From: Helicobacter bilis
GTDB taxonomy: Bacteria; Campylobacterota; Campylobacteria; Campylobacterales; Helicobacteraceae
Assembly: GCF_001999985.1 (NCBI RefSeq)
Contig: NZ_CP019645.1
Location: 558,001 to 622,000, forward strand
Direction of reading: 5' to 3'
DNA: 64,000 bases
Shown one piece after another: positions 8,635 to 17,300 of the stretch. The notes under the pieces are model-generated. The model had not been told where the DNA came from. It ran no database searches and saw only the letters and a program-made list of their open reading frames with translations. The stretch's first letter is position 1, and each line of letters opens with the position of its first letter. The translations under genes were made by a program, and so were the position numbers.

Positions 8635-9264
8635 CTCATGCTTTTTTAACGCCCCATTAGATTCTAAGAGATTATCCTTAGCGGCTTTGTCAATTACATC
8701 AAATATCACTTCGGCATCATCATCAAATGGAGAGTCTGGATTTAGTGGTTTCTTATTCATTATGAGTTGGTAATAACCTTTTGGATTCGGATAAAAGATT
8801 TGTTCAAAAATATTTTTATATTTAGGATTATTATAAATAAACTCTGTGATTTCTCGCAGGGCTTTGTTGTATGGATAGCAATAACATTGTGCGGCTAATG
8901 CAGAATTTAATCCAGAGCTTACATTATCGTCAAACTTTGTATTTGGGCATACCTTACCTCGCTCTTTAAGCATTGTTAAAGAAATATTTTTAATGATTGT
9001 TTTATCTTTTAAATCTATATGTTTGATTACTGCTTTATAATAACTTGAATAGAAATTATCAATAATGGCAAAATAAGAAGCAGGTATCATGCCCACACCA
9101 CCACATATATCCATTTCAGATTCTGAAAGTTTTGGCAAATCACAATCAAAGCTAGGCTTAATGTTATCTTGTTGCAACATTTCTTCAAGGCTTAAGGCAT
9201 TGAGGCTTGAGACCAAAATAAATACAATATAAAATTTATTCAAAATCTTTAAATATTTCAGCAT
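8632..9264 (-). CDS. Periplasmic LprI-like immunity protein
   Basis: 210 aa with a signal peptide (hydrophobic FYIVFILVSSLNALS). The mature start contains PSFDC followed by an IC pair (SEMDICGG), the spacing seen in the LprI/DUF1311 family, some members of which inhibit lysozyme. Two sister proteins in this window (13627, 14689) share the same plan, including a D-N-F/L-Y/F-S/T-S-Y-Y helix. The start overlaps the end of the frameshifted GH19-type gene by 29 bases. The pairing with a lysozyme/chitinase-fold toxin makes immunity the natural reading. The family match is by motif only. Confidence 0.65.
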   Translation of the reverse strand: MLKYLKILNKFYIVFILVSSLNALSLEEMLQQDNIKPSFDCDLPKLSESEMDICGGVGMIPASYFAIIDNFYSSYYKAVIKHIDLKDKTIIKNISLTMLKERGKVCPNTKFDDNVSSGLNSALAAQCYCYPYNKALREITEFIYNNPKYKNIFEQIFYPNPKGYYQLIMNKKPLNPDSPFDDDAEVIFDVIDKAAKDNLLESNGALKKHE

Positions 9265-10037
9265 TTTTTATCCTTGTGTATGTTTGTTGTCTTTCTGCCA
9301 AATTATTATACCAACCATTAATTCTTTCAGTAATTAACCTTAGGTTTTGACTCACATTATTTAATGTAATAGTTCCACCTGTGCCATTTCGATTTTTGGT
9401 AAAACTATATTGTGCATGAATAATATCTTGGTTTCGCGATATTATAAAGATTTTGCTCATTGATTCTGTATGTATTCCAAACCCACACCGCACTAAGCAA
9501 AGCATACACTCCAGAATCTGTAACTAGCTGTGGCTGTGCCTCAAAATCTATATCACTACTTAGCCAACCTTGATTGTGCAAATATCTTGTGCAAGCATGA
9601 TAATTATCTTTAAAGGTTAAATGCAACAATCCTCTCCCTCTAAAGTTATAGCCATCATCTGTGTTGGGTCTATTGCCATATCGATTGTAATTTTTGTTGG
9701 CATTTTCTTTAGAAATACTTTCAGCAAGTCTTAACTGCCCAGCCCAAGTCTCTACCCAACTTTGTGCAAAGAAATGCTCTAGTCTTGCTCTAGTATCAAG
9801 ATTGTAGCGCATATACATAGGTTCATTATTAGTATGGAGTCTATTAAGCTCATTTACCATATCTTTTAATTTTTGCACTTTAGCATTTACTTCATTGTAA
9901 TGATTTCTTTGTGCTTGTGTGGTGGGCGTGGTTTCTAATATCGCATAATTAATACCATTAAACACTCTTTTTAGCATATCGTATCGAAAACCTCTTATGA
10001 TAAAGTTTGCATGGAATGCCAAAAAATGATCACGCAA
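9236..10037 (-). pseudogene. GH19 lysozyme/chitinase-like effector, frameshifted near its 3' end
   Basis: The first ~190 codons from TTG 10037 match the intact GH19-type gene at 15299-16117. They contain the FFAQSWVETW segment, with the Glu expected to be catalytic, and the NFRGRGLLHLT and FEAQPQLVTDSGVYALLSAV motifs. Around 9400-9480 the frame is lost. The remaining sequence (TKNRNGTGGTITLNNVSQNL ... RIKNAEIFKDFE) continues in another frame to TAA near 9236. A single-base change would explain it. The front lacks any delivery domain and begins directly after the previous gene's stop. The downstream immunity gene is intact. Confidence 0.75.
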
Positions 10038-10046
10038 TGAATGTCC

Positions 10047-10535
10047 TCAACACACTTGATTATAAATTTCTATAATCAATACCTTATCTCTTATTTGTTG
10101 AAAGATTATATATCGTCCAATAGGGTATGTGTTATCAACTTCACCGCATTCGTATTCTTCTTCTATAATAAGTGTTTTATAATCTTTCCAAGTATAGCGT
10201 ATATATGGTGTTATAATATCTTTATAAAGTGCAATAGTCGTGTTTACTAAAGGCATATTGCCCAACATCTGAGACATAACCCCATCTTGCTGATACCATT
10301 GTTTATAAGCATCTGATATATCACTTGAATTGATAAATACTTTTCGTGCATTTTGTAGTCCGCCTTGACACAAACTTATTTTGCAATCTTTATCCATACA
10401 TGCAGGGATAAAGCCATACAACCTTATGAGCAGATTATCGCTTTCTTTGCAATCCATACTTTGCCATTGCAATGCGTGAGAATCTTGTGCGTAAATACAA
10501 AAAATAAAGCATAAAAAAAATATCAAATGTCTCAT
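10047..10535 (-). CDS. Periplasmic Cys-rich immunity protein for the M23 effector
   Basis: ATG 10535 is chosen for its AGGGAG site. The 162-aa product starts with a clear signal peptide (HLIFFLCFIFCIYAQDSHA). The mature part has several Cys residues (MDCKESD, IPACMDKDCKISLC, YECGEV, final C), fitting a disulfide-stabilised periplasmic protein. It follows the M23 effector stop at 10537 by a near-overlap. Periplasmic location matches a peptidoglycan-cutting toxin. I recognise no named family. Confidence 0.65.
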   Translation of the reverse strand: MRHLIFFLCFIFCIYAQDSHALQWQSMDCKESDNLLIRLYGFIPACMDKDCKISLCQGGLQNARKVFINSSDISDAYKQWYQQDGVMSQMLGNMPLVNTTIALYKDIITPYIRYTWKDYKTLIIEEEYECGEVDNTYPIGRYIIFQQIRDKVLIIEIYNQVC

Positions 10536-10536
10536 T

Positions 10537-12495
10537 TTACTCCCTATGCAGTATTCGTGAAGCATTATATTGAACATTTTTTTCTTCATTCGTTAATTCA
10601 TTGTGATTTTTGTAATGGAAAAAATAGGCAGGATTGATTCTGTAACGGGGAATTCCATTATTTTGACTAGATGATATTTCAAAGTGTAAATGTGGTCCAT
10701 AAGTAGAGCCAACGCCACTTACCCCACTATATCCTATAATTTGTCCAGCAACTACTTCTTCCCCATCTTCTAACATACTTGTTGTGCTTAGATGAGCATA
10801 ATACAAATAAAATACTTCACTATTTTCATTACTATCACTTTCTCTTAAGTTACCTTTAATATAATATGGAGAATAAGTAGAGTTTCTTAGCTTATGTTTC
10901 ATAATTTCTAAATCTAATCCTGTTATTGCTATTAGTATACCATTACCATAGCCTGTAGCAAAACGTTTTTTTATTACCTTTCCATCCAAACATGCATACA
11001 CAGGTGTTCCGATATTTGCAAACAAATCTATGCCTTGATGTGGTCTAGGTTCTCTTTGTTGTGTAGAGGTATTATATCTGTAAAATCGTATATGCATAAA
11101 TGTAGCATTTTGTGGATTATTTATTTGGCTTTGTGTATATATCGTTATTTGTGGATTTACAATCGGATTATGCCAAGTAACAATCCTCCATTTAGGCTTC
11201 TTTAACACTTCTTCCCCACTCTCATTTTGTAGTATATCCTTAGGACTAAAAGCAAAGACCATGATTTGTTTATTATAGCTATGCCATTGGTGTTCTATGA
11301 GATTAATTTCTATTTGTTCACCTCTGTGTTTTTGATTATTTCTTTTAAAGAATTGTAGTTCACTTAGTAAGATACTATCGGTATTATACTCCTCTGTTTG
11401 TGAGAGTTCTTTATATGCCCAATAGGTTTGTTGCTTTTGTGCATTAAAGCTTTCTACACTCATAGAATCTGGCTTTATATAATTGGCAGTGAGGACTACT
11501 CTGTGTTTTTCTGTTGTATGGGTATTACTATCTGCTTTTTGAATCTCTCTGTGTAAATAGAGAGATTGTAAATCTGTGTTAGAGAGAATATGGGTATATT
11601 CTACTAGAAGTGTTATTGGAATTGTATTATTAGATTCTATAGCATTACTCATTAAGGCTTGATTGCTAAACCTCTGTATGGAAGCTATAAAGCCATTTAT
11701 TTCTTTAGCTAAATCAATCCCACCAGCATTGCCATAGCTTTCTCCTCCATGTATATAAAAGCCTTGTCTTTTTGTGCTAGATTCTGTAGTGTTAGTGCAG
11801 TCTTTATCTGTATAGATAGGGATATTATACTTCCCCCATTGCTTCTTGCCTTCTTTAGTTCTTGAGAGAGAATACCAAGTATTATTGTATGTTCTTATGC
11901 CACTTTGTTTATCATCTGTGCTTCGACTAATGTTTATATAATATATCCCCTCTGGTATTGCTCCTTTATCTTTTTGCTTTTGATAGTCTTTATCTAGGCA
12001 AAAATATTGAATAATGTTTTGTGCAGAATCTGTATATTCATGAGCAACAAACTTCTTGTAGCTCTTATTGTTTTGTAAATCTACCTTTTCTTGCTCACTT
12101 AGGGCATTGCCGCTATAGGCTTTAAAAGATTGTATGATTTTATTATTTTGATGGATTTGGAGCTCATAGCCATTAAAACACAAAGAAGGTTTACCAATAA
12201 GATTAAGAGTAATGGTTGGATTGGGGGTGTTGGAGTAGTTATTTGTTGTTTTTATGTTATCGCCTTTTGCTTTTTCTAAGAATCTTGTATCAAGGATTTT
12301 GAGCTCAAATGTGTTGGCATTACTAGGCAGATTAAACCGCAATACTCCATTTTGGCTTATGCTCTCTTGCGTTTCATCTTTTGGCTTTTTAGAATCTTTT
12401 GTATCAAGAGGAGTAAGTCGTATGCGGACATTGTTTAATGGCGTAAAGCTATCCTCAAGAAAGACCTTGATAGTTAATATAGTTTGTCCTGTCAT
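10537..12495 (-). CDS. T6SS peptidoglycan effector: L,D-transpeptidase-like domain plus M23 endopeptidase
   Basis: 652 aa. Residues ~5-100 form an Ig-like cap. Residues ~120-270 resemble DUF2778/L,D-transpeptidase-type domains (IPEGIYYI, GFYIHGG, then GNAGGIDL at 255-262), but the position normally holding the catalytic Cys is Gly259. A linker (VLKKPKWRIVTWHNPIVNP) leads to an M23/LytM domain with all metal ligands: H486 and D490 in HQGID, and H602/H604 in HLHFE, plus YAHLS. M23 enzymes cut peptide cross-links in peptidoglycan. It is followed by its own periplasmic partner. The gene at 17301-19253 has the same domain plan. There is no signal peptide, consistent with T6SS delivery. Confidence 0.8.
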   Translation of the reverse strand: MTGQTILTIKVFLEDSFTPLNNVRIRLTPLDTKDSKKPKDETQESISQNGVLRFNLPSNANTFELKILDTRFLEKAKGDNIKTTNNYSNTPNPTITLNLIGKPSLCFNGYELQIHQNNKIIQSFKAYSGNALSEQEKVDLQNNKSYKKFVAHEYTDSAQNIIQYFCLDKDYQKQKDKGAIPEGIYYINISRSTDDKQSGIRTYNNTWYSLSRTKEGKKQWGKYNIPIYTDKDCTNTTESSTKRQGFYIHGGESYGNAGGIDLAKEINGFIASIQRFSNQALMSNAIESNNTIPITLLVEYTHILSNTDLQSLYLHREIQKADSNTHTTEKHRVVLTANYIKPDSMSVESFNAQKQQTYWAYKELSQTEEYNTDSILLSELQFFKRNNQKHRGEQIEINLIEHQWHSYNKQIMVFAFSPKDILQNESGEEVLKKPKWRIVTWHNPIVNPQITIYTQSQINNPQNATFMHIRFYRYNTSTQQREPRPHQGIDLFANIGTPVYACLDGKVIKKRFATGYGNGILIAITGLDLEIMKHKLRNSTYSPYYIKGNLRESDSNENSEVFYLYYAHLSTTSMLEDGEEVVAGQIIGYSGVSGVGSTYGPHLHFEISSSQNNGIPRYRINPAYFFHYKNHNELTNEEKNVQYNASRILHRE

Positions 12496-12515
12496 ATTGC
12501 TTTTCCTAATTTAAC

Positions 12516-12638
12516 TTATATTGTTCTTGTTATTTTAGCTATTTTTATGGATTGTGAGGTTTTTGGGTTACTCGCTTGTATATTTGCACTCATTCTAATG
12601 TCTTTGTATGACATCACTTTCTTTGCTACTATACTCAT
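12516..12638 (-). CDS. Small basic ORF, possible remnant
   Basis: A 40-codon frame from ATG 12638 with a GGGAGAGG site. The product is basic, with Ser/Lys/Ile-rich text (VAKKVMSYKDIRMSANIQ, ending KIAKITRTI). Its style recalls the basic tail at 8410-8530, which also precedes a cargo gene. It may be the end of a lost toxin tail and not a gene. It ends 20 bases before the M23 effector. Confidence 0.3.
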   Translation of the reverse strand: MSIVAKKVMSYKDIRMSANIQASNPKTSQSIKIAKITRTI

Positions 12639-12684
12639 CTGCTTACCTCTCCCATTGTCATTGGTTCTTTTCACTGCAGTCTTG

Positions 12685-13293
12685 TCATTGCGTTTCTCTA
12701 TTTTGTAATATTACAGCATTACCACTCTCTAATCTTTGCAATAACTCATCATTTATAGAATCTAAAGGGATAAGATTCTCTTTCTTTGGGTCATCTCGTG
12801 GTTGGCGGTAGTAGATGTGGGTTGTATCTATAATTTCCTTATCAATATATTCATCAATATGCCCTAGTTCCCTACTATATTGATGTAGATAGAATCTATT
12901 CTCAATAAGCTTAAAAGTAAGATAAGTATTGGTGATATTACCTATTCTGTCTTGCCATAAAGAAGTGAGAGTAAAGAAATCATTTTTGTTAGCAACGATA
13001 CCTATATTGTCACTAAAGCAAAAACCTTGCATGATTACATCACTATCAAAAATGCTTATACAACTATATTTCTTAACAGCTCTCCCTAGCTCATCATTGT
13101 CCCAATTAAATAAAGTTATTAAAATAAAATCTTTCTTGTCCGTATGTATATTATAAGATTTTGTGATGATATTTTCTTTATTATAGGGTAGGTTTAGAAT
13201 ATACTTTTGCTTCGCAATATCCTCAAAACTATTAGCAAAGACTAGAGATGCAAATATCAAAAAAAATATACAATTACTACAACCAATCCTCAT
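12685..13293 (-). CDS. Periplasmic protein, putative immunity
   Basis: ATG 13293 is preferred because it gives a compact signal peptide (CSNCIFFLIFASLVFANS). The 202-aa product is beta-rich (KDFILITLFNWDNDELGRAV, TYLTFKLIENRFYLHQY). It overlaps the end of the GH19-type fragment before it by 17 bases. It lacks the PSFDC pattern of the LprI-like partners, so the toxin tail it follows may have needed a different inhibitor. Confidence 0.55.
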   Translation of the reverse strand: MRIGCSNCIFFLIFASLVFANSFEDIAKQKYILNLPYNKENIITKSYNIHTDKKDFILITLFNWDNDELGRAVKKYSCISIFDSDVIMQGFCFSDNIGIVANKNDFFTLTSLWQDRIGNITNTYLTFKLIENRFYLHQYSRELGHIDEYIDKEIIDTTHIYYRQPRDDPKKENLIPLDSINDELLQRLESGNAVILQNRETQ

Positions 13294-13630
13294 CAAATAT
13301 CCTATCATCTCGTATCCTTTCATATTGATTCCACCTTGCTTGATAGCTATCGGTATATCGATTGATGATTCTTGTTACAGAATCTACACTAGCTCTCGTA
13401 TCAGCATTAGCATTTACAAAGCAGTTATTCTGCCTCCAAAAATACGCCGCACTCATTATAGCATAACCACCATTTTCAAAGAGTAGGTTTGGATTTACTT
13501 CAAAGTCTATTGCATTGTCTATCCACTCCCATTCTCTAGCTCTTATTGTGAAATTTCGATAGTTGTTTCTCCCTGTAAGATGAATCATTCCTCTACCTCT
13601 AAAGTTATAGCCATCATCTTGTCCTATCAT
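13277..13630 (-). pseudogene. Orphan C-terminal fragment of a GH19-type effector
   Basis: 117 codons from ATG 13630, overlapping the stop of the immunity gene before it. It begins at DDGYNFRGRGMIHLTGRNNYR, the mid-domain GH19 motif, and carries on to a normal end, but lacks the upstream segment with the catalytic Glu. The sequence is diverged from the copies at 14246 and 15299 (NFEVN-type region, RQNNCFVNANADTRASVDS). It is therefore an orphan toxin tail of a different allele, still paired with a downstream periplasmic gene. Confidence 0.75.
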
Positions 13631-14235
13631 TTAGAATCTACCTTGACGATTAATTTGCCTGTTTCATCAATTAAGTTGTCAATATAAAGTTTATCAAGTA
13701 GCCTAGCCATATCATCTTTAACACTGATATTTTCAACTTCCTTTGCATATTGTAAAAATATAGAATCTAAAAGCTTTGGGTTATTGAAAGCGAGATACTT
13801 GCTTAATTCTTGTATCCCATATTCATATGCTACTCCAATATAATCGTGTGAACACATTTGGATTCCAGCACCGCTTGTAAATTTCTTATTACATTCACCT
13901 ATATATTCCCGTTTTTTCATCGCTTCTCTTGCTATGTTTTTAATCTCTTGCTTTTTATATTCAGATATGTGTTGCATTATGAGGTGGTAGTAGCTAGTAA
14001 AAAAATTATCTAAAAAGATTATTGTGGGACTTCTTGCCATTCCACAACCTGCAGCGCAACTTATCACTGCTGCGACTTCATCGCTACACTCAAAATCATC
14101 ATCAATACTAGGCTCTAAACTCTCTAGCATTCTTTCCTCATTGTTATAGAAATAATCATATATGCCTTCTTTCTTGTTTGTATCATGAGCATACACTATA
14201 AGCACTATCAAGCACATAAATATCCATTTTTTCAT
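13627..14235 (-). CDS. Periplasmic LprI-like immunity protein
   Basis: ATG 14235 is chosen because AAGGAG lies 6 bases upstream; it gives a signal peptide (KKWIFMCLIVLIVYA) and 202 residues. The mature part has LEPSIDDDFEC and a later SCAAGC segment, then the DNFFTSYYHLIMQH helix shared with the proteins at 8632 and 14689. The C-terminal LYIDNLIDETGKLIVKVDSK is almost the same as in the 14689 protein. It sits between two orphan GH19-type tails. As the paralogue of the partner of the intact GH19 gene, it is probably an orphan immunity protein against a related lysozyme-type toxin. Confidence 0.65.
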   Translation of the reverse strand: MKKWIFMCLIVLIVYAHDTNKKEGIYDYFYNNEERMLESLEPSIDDDFECSDEVAAVISCAAGCGMARSPTIIFLDNFFTSYYHLIMQHISEYKKQEIKNIAREAMKKREYIGECNKKFTSGAGIQMCSHDYIGVAYEYGIQELSKYLAFNNPKLLDSIFLQYAKEVENISVKDDMARLLDKLYIDNLIDETGKLIVKVDSK

Positions 14236-14245
14236 TATTTGCTCC

Positions 14246-14689
14246 TTATGTTTCAAAATCCTTAAAGATATTTTGAGATTTAATTCTTGTATGTTGCTTA
14301 GTTCTATCACTTAGCCCATTTGTGCCACCATTTATGGTAAGACTAATTGCTAAAACACTTTTTGTAGTATTTACATTTTCTTTTGTGATTATTATATTAC
14401 CATTAGCTTCATCATCTATGATCTCATAGAGATGCTTTCCTTTAAATATTAAAACTTCTTGATGTTTTTTGGCATTGGGATAGCATTTTCTATCATTCCA
14501 ATAATACACCGCACTAAGCAAAGCATACACTCCAGAATCTGTAACTAGCTGTGGCTGTGCCTCAAAATCTATATCACTACTTAGCCAACCTTGATTGTGC
14601 AAATATCTTGTGCAAGCATGATAATTATCTTTAAAGGTTAAATGCAATAATCCTCTACCTCTAAAGTTATAGCCATCGCCTTGTCTCAT
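14246..14689 (-). pseudogene. Orphan C-terminal fragment of a GH19-type effector
   Basis: 147 codons from ATG 14689, which overlaps the stop of the immunity gene before it (TAATG). It starts at GDGYNFRGRGLLHLT, continues through the FEAQPQLVTDSGVYALL motif with near-identical DNA to 15299-16117, then diverges at YYWNDRKCYPNAKK. The N-terminal ~125 residues with the catalytic Glu are missing, so no active enzyme is expected. Text after the YYW motif is variable between copies, suggesting it is the part the inhibitor reads. Confidence 0.75.
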
Positions 14690-15279
14690 TACTTAGAATC
14701 CACCTTGACAATCAACTTACCTATTTCATTAATTAGGTTGTCTTGATACAGAGAATCTAGTATTTGCTCACTAATGCCATTTTGTAGAATCTGCTCCGTA
14801 TGATTTAAAAATATGCTATGCAACAAAGTTGGATTAGTTTCCGCTAAGACTTTTGATAATTCCATAATACCCAAACTATACGATCGAAATACGCTATCAT
14901 TTTTTAAGATTTGGCAGTAGGCACTACTCATTTGAGTATCACATACAATAGCATTAAAATCTTTATCCCTTTGTTTCATCGCCTTTTTTGTTATGGATCT
15001 TATATTATCTTTGTGTAGTGTAGCGGTATACTGCATAATCATTTTGTAGTATGATGTAAAAAGATTATCAATCAATATCAATGCAGGAGTAGCAGCCATA
15101 CCAGCATTTGCAGAAAAACAGATATATTCCTCTACACCATCTATAGCCTTAGCACAATTAAAGCTAGGCTCTAATTCTCCCATTTTGGCTTCATTCTTAG
15201 AATAATATTCAAAGATACCAAGAGAATCTGCCCCAAAAGATAAACTGGATAGTAATGTAATAAGCAAGATTCTAAGCAT
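14689..15279 (-). CDS. Periplasmic LprI-like immunity protein for the intact GH19 effector
   Basis: 196 aa with a signal peptide (LRILLITLLSSLSFGA). The mature start has LEPSFNCAKAIDGVEEYICFSANAG, close to the LprI/DUF1311 pattern PSF-x-C-A ... E-x-x-I-C. LprI of Mycobacterium is a lysozyme inhibitor, so the family fits a lysozyme-type toxin. The gene starts 20 bases after the GH19 effector with a GGAGG site. The match is by motif and context; no search was possible. Confidence 0.7.
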   Translation of the reverse strand: MLRILLITLLSSLSFGADSLGIFEYYSKNEAKMGELEPSFNCAKAIDGVEEYICFSANAGMAATPALILIDNLFTSYYKMIMQYTATLHKDNIRSITKKAMKQRDKDFNAIVCDTQMSSAYCQILKNDSVFRSYSLGIMELSKVLAETNPTLLHSIFLNHTEQILQNGISEQILDSLYQDNLINEIGKLIVKVDSK

Positions 15280-15298
15280 TTATTGCCTCCTTAAGTGA

Positions 15299-16117
15299 TT
15301 ATTGATTGTCAAACTCTACAAATATTTGATTATTTCTAATCCTATTGTGTGAATCTCTTCTACTTGTTAAACCTTTTCTTCCACCATTTACAAGCACACT
15401 GATTGTTCTTTGGGCTTGTGTCAGGTCAATTTCTTGCTGTGTGTCCTCATCTATTGTTGGGATTATAGTATTACCATTAGCTTCATCATCTGCTATTTCA
15501 TAGAGATGAAAATTTCTCCAAGCTGGAATACTAACATTGACTCCATTAGGATAAGTTTTTGTATTCCAATAATACACCGCACTAAGCAAAGCATACACTC
15601 CAGAATCTGTAACTAGCTGTGGCTGTGCCTCAAAATCTATATCACTACTTAGCCAACCTTGATTGTGCAAATATCTTGTGCAAGCATGATAATTATCTTT
15701 AAAGGTTAAATGCAATAATCCTCTCCCTCTAAAGTTATAGCCATCATCTGTGTTGGGTCTATTGCCATATCGATTGTAATTTTTGTTGGCATTTTCTTTA
15801 GAAATACTTTCAGCAAGTCTTAACTGCCCAGCCCAAGTCTCTACCCAACTTTGTGCAAAGAAATGCTCTATCCTTGCCCTAGTATCAAGCTTATAATGCA
15901 CAAACATAGGTTCATTATTAGTATGGAGTCTATTAAACTCATTTACCATATCTTTTAGTTTTTGCACTTTAGTATTTACTTCATTGTGTTGATTTCTTTG
16001 TGCTTGTGTGGTGGGCGTGGTTTCTAATATCGCATAATTAATACCATTAAACACTCTTTTTAGCATATCGTATCGAAAACCTCTTGTAATGATTTTATAT
16101 TTAGGCTTCTTTAACAC
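15299..16117 (-). CDS. GH19 lysozyme/chitinase-like T6SS effector
   Basis: 272 codons from GTG 16117, the only copy here with a complete GH19-type domain. Motifs in order: GFRYDMLKRVFNGINYAI, FFAQSWVETWAGQLRLAES with the likely catalytic Glu, NYNRYGNRPNTDDGYNFRGRGLLHLT, FEAQPQLVTDSGVYALLSAVYYW and a C-terminal LVNGGRKGL. GH19 enzymes cut beta-1,4 links in chitin or peptidoglycan; a peptidoglycan target is likely given the periplasmic inhibitor downstream. The front is truncated. The first residues (LKKPKYKIIT) are the linker used in the M23 effectors before their catalytic domain, and further upstream the frame is broken. Without a delivery domain it may not be secreted. Confidence 0.7.
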   Translation of the reverse strand: MLKKPKYKIITRGFRYDMLKRVFNGINYAILETTPTTQAQRNQHNEVNTKVQKLKDMVNEFNRLHTNNEPMFVHYKLDTRARIEHFFAQSWVETWAGQLRLAESISKENANKNYNRYGNRPNTDDGYNFRGRGLLHLTFKDNYHACTRYLHNQGWLSSDIDFEAQPQLVTDSGVYALLSAVYYWNTKTYPNGVNVSIPAWRNFHLYEIADDEANGNTIIPTIDEDTQQEIDLTQAQRTISVLVNGGRKGLTSRRDSHNRIRNNQIFVEFDNQ

Positions 16118-16167
16118 TTCTTCCCCACTCTCATTTTGTAGTATATCCTTAGGGCTAAAAGCAAAGA

Positions 16168-16263
16168 CTATGATTTGTTTATTATAGCTATGCCATTGGA
16201 ATCTACAATCTGTATTCTTAGCATATCTTTACTATACTCTTGGGTGTTTTCTCTATTTGACAT
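16168..16263 (-). pseudogene. Chimeric 5' remnant of the 490-aa effector
   Basis: ATG 16263 repeats the first 24 codons of the effector at 8397 (to IVDSNG). At 16193 it jumps into sequence copied from the M23 effector linker (NKQIIVFAFSPKDILQNESGEE in another frame). The jump is out of frame, so the reading stops at TAG 16168-16170. The two parental sequences overlap at CCATTGG, a short homology at which the joint could have formed. Confidence 0.75.
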
Positions 16264-16413
16264 TTGTTCTCCCCATTAATTCCTAGTTAATCTTATACTA
16301 TAAATATCGCTTTGTAATATTGGCATTGTCTTTTTGTAAAATTTGCTTGGTTTTGTTGAAATCTTTTGTGATTTGCTTCTAAAGCCTTTCATAATGTATT
16401 TTCTTGCTTGATA
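16193..16413 (-). repeat. 221-bp direct repeat, copy 2
   Basis: Second copy of the repeat at 8327-8547. On its upstream side it abuts a vgrG 3' end; on its downstream side it abuts M23 linker DNA. It is therefore the middle piece of a four-part mosaic between 15299 and 16640. Confidence 0.9.
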
Positions 16414-16426
16414 TTTCTGTATTGTC

Positions 16427-16622
16427 CTACTCACTCTTAACCTCTCCACCTTTAACTACAAGTCCATTAGAATCTATAACTACTTCTATGCCACCAGCTT
16501 TTATTATAACAGAGTCTCCTTTGGTTGTGATAGAAGTATCCAAGCTTTTTAATATAAGTGTGCTGATAAGAAGGGCAGTATCATTAGTATCTAAAGACAG
16601 AAGATGGGAGGCTAGAGAACTT
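16427..16622 (-). pseudogene. vgrG: Displaced 3' end of a vgrG gene
   Basis: About 65 codons without a start end in SITTKGDSVIIKAGGIEVVI...KSE, the same closing segment as the intact vgrG at 19345 and the fragment at 3913. Upstream text (SSLASHLLSLDTNDTALLIST) is not in the intact copy, so it came from a different vgrG allele. It lies between the cargo of the intact vgrG and the GH19 block. Confidence 0.75.
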
Positions 16623-16633
16623 GTAGGTTACTT

Positions 16634-17290
16634 TTACTGAAATCCCAAATCAAATAAATGCACATTTTTGCCTATTTGTTTGAAATAATAAACTGTGTAT
16701 TCTAAACTCACAAACATTCTATTCTTATCTATCCAAAGAATACAATAATGCCAAAGATCTTCGTCTATCGTTAGGCTTGAAAACTCATCTAAATTTTCTT
16801 TATATCTTTGTTTTTCTTCTTCTGTGAGTAGTAGGGGTATCTTTGTGGCAATATCAAACTCTACAAAGGGAAAATAATCTTTTGTAGGCATTTTTGTGGG
16901 ATAAATGAGTTCTAGAAAGGATAAAGTGTTTTCTTCTTTATAACCATTAATGTATTCTAGATGCTTGAGATGATAAATATAGGGAATGGTTGAATTATAA
17001 TAAGTGTATTCTGTGAGTCTGGTATCACTTAGCCAACCATATTCTTTAAAAGGTTCTTCTAAGGGTAAATTATCAAGAACAATGAAACCTGTATCATATT
17101 CTCTCTCCCTATATATTTTTGTCGTTGTATCACTAAGTATTCTACTTTTGTCTGCTACACATTTGTCTATAGATGCAATGAGGCGTGTAATATACCAATC
17201 TTTAATGATTTGTTTTCTTAATGTTATGTCCTTAGGGAGTTCTTGATGTTCTTCCTCATAAGTATCTAATCCTCGTGCAATATATGGCAT
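16634..17290 (-). CDS. Unidentified protein behind the second M23 effector
   Basis: 218 aa from ATG 17290, with AAGGAG in the 11-base gap after the effector stop. There is no signal peptide or membrane helix. It is mixed alpha/beta, rich in Tyr, Glu and Lys (TYYNSTIPYIYHLKHLEYING, LLLTEEEKQRYKENL). The position is that of an immunity gene, but a periplasmic toxin would normally need an exported inhibitor. It could be a chaperone or adaptor for the M23 effector. It ends directly next to the displaced vgrG tail. Confidence 0.5.
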   Translation of the reverse strand: MPYIARGLDTYEEEHQELPKDITLRKQIIKDWYITRLIASIDKCVADKSRILSDTTTKIYREREYDTGFIVLDNLPLEEPFKEYGWLSDTRLTEYTYYNSTIPYIYHLKHLEYINGYKEENTLSFLELIYPTKMPTKDYFPFVEFDIATKIPLLLTEEEKQRYKENLDEFSSLTIDEDLWHYCILWIDKNRMFVSLEYTVYYFKQIGKNVHLFDLGFQ

Positions 17291-17300
17291 TCTCTCTCCT

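Noticed and set aside
16404-16640. Plus-strand open frame across the vgrG scar
   Set aside because: The minus strand carries the recognisable VgrG ending here; the plus frame has no family text.
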